Assembly (NCBI GenBank): GCA_977006965.1
Contig: OZ345373.1
Coordinates: forward strand, 1,116,001 to 1,180,000
Source: Phymatolithon calcareum
Taxonomy: Eukaryota; Rhodophyta; Florideophyceae; Hapalidiales
Direction: 5' to 3'
Length of the DNA stretch: 64,000 nt
The notes under the pieces were generated by a model. It was not told the origin of the DNA, made no database searches, and saw only the letters and a program-made list of their open reading frames with translations. Both the position numbers and the translations under genes were made by a program. The first letter of the stretch is position 1. Every line of letters starts with the position of its first letter. Positions 60,580 through 64,000 of the stretch are shown piece by piece.

Positions 60580-60858
60580 ATAACTTCGAAAAGTTTGCCA
60601 CTGAACTCTCTCCAACTTTTCAAATTTAGAATTTACCACATTTTATTGGAAAAAAACTACTACTTTCCGCGAAAGTTAAGAAAACTCCAAAACATTCCGA
60701 AAAGGAGATCGACTTTTCGCCACGTGTTCCAATGTTCAAATTCCTCGAGATCACCCACCCCGTCTGCCGCATCGGACGGAGCATCGCACCGCACCGCACG
60801 CAACCCGAACGAATCCCTCCTCACTGTCGTCAACATCTCACTCTAACATCAATTCGAG

Positions 60859-61587
60859 ATGCGTCCAGTGAGTGCCTTCGCGGCGGCAGTGGCCTTGCCC
60901 GGATCGGCGTGCCCGCGAGGGCTTGCGCGATGCACACGAACCGGTCCGCGCATGTCCGCCGCGACGGCGACACACACGCTGAACGGACGGACGATCTCCG
61001 GCCCGTTGACACCGGCCGGTAATAACGTTCTTGTGCGCGTAGCTGAGGCGGCCGAAGAGACTCCCGGCGGTCTAATTCTGTCAAGCGGCGCGAAGGAGAA
61101 GCCGACTCACGGCGAGGCTGTTGCCGTCGGGGAGGGCAAGTTCCTTGGATCTGGCACCAAGATACCAATGGCCATCTCTGAGGGTGATACAGTGCTCTAT
61201 GGAAAGTATGGCGGTACTGATGTGGATTACGACGGCGAGAAGCATACCTTCCTCACGCAGGATGACATCCTGTGTGTTCTCGAGAACGGGGAGTACGCGG
61301 CTGAAGCTGTCCGCCCGATCTTTGACCGCGTGCTTGTGAAAAGAGATGCGGCGCCGGAGGAAACTGCTTCGGGGATTGCGCTTGGAAAGAGCGCGGAGAA
61401 ACCGACATCGGGCAGAGTTGTTGCGGTTGGACCTGGTCGATTTATGGAGAATGGAGAAACGGAACCGGTTGAGTTTCAGGTTGGTGATGCGGTCATGTTT
61501 GGCAAGTATGCCGGTACTGACGTTACGTTCCGTGGTGAGGAGTATATGCTCATTCGTGTTGCCGATGTATTCGCGAAGTGGGAATAA
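60859..61587 (+). CDS. CPN20: Chloroplast co-chaperonin Cpn20 (tandem Cpn10 domains)
   Basis: This 242-residue protein is made of a transit peptide (about residues 1-45) and two head-to-tail Cpn10 domains. The first reads PAGNNVLVRVAEAAEETPGGLIL ... VLYGKYGGTDVDYDGEKHTFL. The second reads IFDRVLVKRDAAPEETASGIAL ... VMFGKYAGTDVTFRGEEYMLI. Mobile-loop sequences are present in both. Cpn20 caps the plastid Cpn60 ring and assists folding of Rubisco and other stromal proteins. The double-domain form is a plastid hallmark. It lies 279 bases downstream of the alpha/beta hydrolase on the same strand. The start is the first ATG. Confidence 0.95.
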   Translation: MRPVSAFAAAVALPGSACPRGLARCTRTGPRMSAATATHTLNGRTISGPLTPAGNNVLVRVAEAAEETPGGLILSSGAKEKPTHGEAVAVGEGKFLGSGTKIPMAISEGDTVLYGKYGGTDVDYDGEKHTFLTQDDILCVLENGEYAAEAVRPIFDRVLVKRDAAPEETASGIALGKSAEKPTSGRVVAVGPGRFMENGETEPVEFQVGDAVMFGKYAGTDVTFRGEEYMLIRVADVFAKWE

Positions 61588-61902
61588 ATCAGGGCGTGAA
61601 ACTCGAAAGTAAGAGTGATTAACAGACGTAATGCATTAGTTGAGACCATAGATAAAGGTTGCGGAAAAGTAATGTACTGACATTCAATCGGCGGAAGTTA
61701 AAAACCCAGCTCTTTAAGGTACACCAAACTAGATTCCAGCGCTTAGTCAGCCACGCCACGCCACGCGGTAAGCTCGTTCCATACCACATCCGTCGCCAAT
61801 GAACGTGTCATAACAACCCTCAATCTCGATCTAGGCATTTTCTGCACCTCACTCTCCTCCGTCACATTGCGTCCTCTCGTGCCCACTTAGGCTCTGTAGA
61901 CC
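61588..61902. other. Short intergenic
   Basis: About 315 bases between Cpn20 and the tRNA-binding protein. It has a CCACG-type short repeat near 61750 and no other feature. Confidence 0.5.
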
Positions 61903-62766
61903 ATGGCTTTTCGCGCAGCATTTTGCGCCCCAGCCGCGTGCGCATCGTCGGCATCAAATGCAGCAACCCGGGCAGCGCGAAACGTTTTACACGTCGAACG
62001 CGTTGCATCTGACAGTGCCACGGTGAGTTGGGTCACCGCCGCTCCGCGAACCGCCTACATCCTGGACTACAATCGGGGCGATGTGCATTCACGGCGCGTG
62101 ACCGCGCTTCCCCGAGTAAAGCTTCGTAACTTGACACCGGGCGCAGAATATGCGATTCGCGTCCGCTCAGTGGCCTCCGGGGCCGAACTCGCTGTTGGGA
62201 ATTTGACCACAAAAATGTGCACGAAACCTGCCAGCGTTGTCGAGAAAGAGGATGTTCCGCAACTGCCTCTAACAGAACTTTCAAGACTTGACATGCGCGT
62301 CGGACGCATCCTGAGCGTTGAACGTCATCCGGACGCAGACTCCCTGTACGTTGAGCAGGTCGATGTAGGCGAGGATGAACCGCGTGTCATTGTATCTGGA
62401 CTTGTGCAATATTGCACACCTGAGGAACTCACCGGACGACGCGTCGTCGTTCTATGTAACCTGAAGCCGAGGGCTATGCGCGGAGTCGTGAGTCATGGAA
62501 TGCTAATGTGCGCGTCTAACGATGACAAGTCTGCGGTTGACCCGCTTCTCCCGCATGAAGATGCGAGTATTGGCGAACTTATCACTTTTGATGGTCATCA
62601 GCCAAGTCCGATAGAGCCGGGGAATAGGGCTTCAAAAGCTTTTGATCGTGTGGCGGATTTCCTCACCACTAATAGTGAAGGCGTCGCACAATTTAAGGAT
62701 ATCCAGTTCAAAACCTCGACTGGACCGTGTGTCTCACCGAGAAAATTGGTCGGACCTGTATCGTAA
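61903..62766 (+). CDS. tRNA-binding (EMAP II / Arc1-type) protein with N-terminal FN3-like domain
   Basis: This is a 287-residue protein. An Ala/Ser-rich leader (1-25) suggests plastid targeting. Residues 27-105 look like a fibronectin type III fold (VERVASDSATVSWV ... LTPGAEYAIRVRSV). Residues 125-232 form a tRNA-binding OB-fold: LDMRVGRILSVERHPDADSLYVEQVDVGE, VIVSGLVQYC, VVVLCNLKPRAMRGVVSHGMLMCAS. That domain occurs in EMAP II/p43, Arc1p and at the end of some Met- and Tyr-tRNA synthetases, and in free plastid proteins. The likely role is tRNA delivery or stabilisation in an organelle. The FN3-tRNA-binding combination is unusual to my knowledge. The start is the first ATG. Confidence 0.88.
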   Translation: MAFRAAFCAPAACASSASNAATRAARNVLHVERVASDSATVSWVTAAPRTAYILDYNRGDVHSRRVTALPRVKLRNLTPGAEYAIRVRSVASGAELAVGNLTTKMCTKPASVVEKEDVPQLPLTELSRLDMRVGRILSVERHPDADSLYVEQVDVGEDEPRVIVSGLVQYCTPEELTGRRVVVLCNLKPRAMRGVVSHGMLMCASNDDKSAVDPLLPHEDASIGELITFDGHQPSPIEPGNRASKAFDRVADFLTTNSEGVAQFKDIQFKTSTGPCVSPRKLVGPVS

Positions 62767-64000
62767 GTAGTCTGAATGAGTGCTGGAGGTATAGTGTGTG
62801 AGTTTGTTATCAGTGATTCTTTTGTCGCCAGGCAGAGAAAATGGTACTTTTATCTCCACATTGGGGTAGCAGTTTTTGCGATTTGCAGCCAAATTGTCAT
62901 CCCCAAACAGCGATATTGGCTTCTATCTTGCCCATTGGATGGTCGAAAACCACGTCCTCAAACAATACAATGGATTGCGAATTTACTCCGCTGTGCGCGA
63001 GATTTGCCACAAAAAAACAATTGGGATAAGAGCCGCAATAAACCTGTGCATGTCTCTACGTGTCCTTCTGCGCCATGGTTTCGAAATTATCACAATGATT
63101 TTCTATAGTTCGCAAATATGCCGCAAGGAGCAATTATCATGTTTTTCAGTAGGTACAGAACTTTACTACTGTAGTGCCGTCGACAACCAAGTCTGTTCGA
63201 TGACGCAGCATTACTGAGGTATATGGTTCGAGTCTTATTCTGGATCCAGATATGTGATGTGTGTGACGACGTCGGCATTATCCGTGAAGACGACATGCGA
63301 CGGCGCAAAAGCCCCAGTGCCAGGGAACACCCAGCCAGTAGAGTAGTTGAGCTACTCGCCTATGACATCCAAGAAGTTCCTCCCTGACCTCTTCAATGCC
63401 GCCGTCAGCTTCCCGACAAGCTTCTCAATCGTGGCGTTAACATCCTTTGGCAGCGAGCCGACGGCGCCCTCGAGGCCCACGTGGTGCAAGTTGAGCTCCG
63501 TGGAGTCGTTAGTGAAGCTCGTCTTATGCGTCGCGACCAGTTTGCTGTTGGACGTTACGCCCAGCGTGAAGTCGGTGACATTAAGCAGGTTCACCCAGTT
63601 CTCGCCCGCCAGATCGCGGTAGTTGATGCCAACCTCGTGATGGAATTCGATGTACACCAATGCGTGAACGGTGAGGCGCAGGATGTTGCCCGACACTTCC
63701 CTGTATCACCATGCTGAACGTTAAATAGAAGTACGCCAGTTTGGATGCACTGTGAGTGGAGTCCGTCGATGGGTGCGAATAGGAATATGTCGCTACTTTC
63801 ATAAGCGCTGGAGCCGTCGACAGATGATCTGTCGACAGCTCCGGCACGGCGGTCCCGTGAACTTCGGACCGGAACTGTAAATCGCATATTTGTACTCCCA
63901 GTGAATGGTCTAGCCCGAGTGTCACAGGGCTACCTGAATCCCGATCCACAGTGACGAAACGTCGATGTTAATCAGCGACTGGAACCAGTCGAGAAATGCG
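62767..64000. other. Right-edge region, possible partial gene on the minus strand
   Basis: A minus-strand frame at 63352-63696 (about 114 codons; NLLNVTDFTLGVTSN, TELNLHHVGLEGAVG) has balanced composition. A further minus-strand frame upstream (63581-63949) reads GSPVTLGLDHSLGVQICDLQF. These may be exons of a gene continuing past the window, but no family is recognised. The rest shows nothing. Confidence 0.25.
63810..63842. repeat. Inverted repeat with 16-base arms
   Basis: Arm 63810-63825 pairs with 63827-63842 at 15 of 16 positions around one G. It includes two GTCGAC/ATCTGTCGAC motifs. Confidence 0.85.

Noticed and set aside
63226-63236. GGTTCGAGTCT, resembling a tRNA B box
   Set aside because: No matching A box, acceptor stem or cloverleaf can be drawn upstream.

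Overview
The window is nuclear DNA from a photosynthetic eukaryote. The genes are long, mostly without introns, and carry transit-peptide-like N-termini. Only two or three genes show short spliceosomal introns with clear GT..AG ends. Plastid-type proteins are present: a tandem-domain Cpn20 co-chaperonin, a DWARF27-type carotenoid isomerase, carotenoid cleavage dioxygenases and atypical thioredoxins. Together with a pyrophosphate-dependent phosphofructokinase and a copia-type LTR retrotransposon, this best fits a red alga of the florideophyte kind (Chondrus-like). The species is inference.

Layout. 1-4 kb: a small S1-domain protein among degenerate repeats. 4-9.3 kb: two paralogous carotenoid oxygenases facing each other tail to tail, with a mobile-element relic between them. 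10.9-17.5 kb: the mRNA 3'-end factor CstF-77 (one intron) and a large MSP/ASH-type Ig-domain protein, both on the minus strand. 17.5-21.1 kb: a gene-free stretch with many GTACA-type microsatellites. 21.1-27 kb: an NDR/LATS kinase and PFP, convergent. 27.8-28.5 kb: CutA with a 93-base intron. 28.6-37.1 kb: a complete copia-order LTR element with 957-base LTRs, 5-base target duplications, a candidate -1 frameshift site in gag and a damaged pol. 38.4-45.6 kb: two atypical thioredoxins on either side of a SNF2 ATPase. 46-57 kb: LINE debris, a BCS1-like AAA protein, and a TTAA-flanked terminal-inverted-repeat element. 57.3-62.8 kb: a dense run with an unknown ORF, DWARF27-like, an alpha/beta hydrolase, Cpn20 and a tRNA-binding-domain protein.

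How they fit together. The most striking theme is apocarotenoid metabolism. Two cleavage dioxygenases, a D27-like isomerase and, sharing a 446-base divergent promoter with it, an alpha/beta hydrolase whose nucleophile position is Gly rather than Ser lie within about 56 kb. These are the same protein families as the plant strigolactone route (D27, CCDs, D14-type hydrolase). Whether they work together is inference. The other genes are housekeeping: mRNA processing, chromatin remodelling, signalling, glycolysis and plastid proteostasis.
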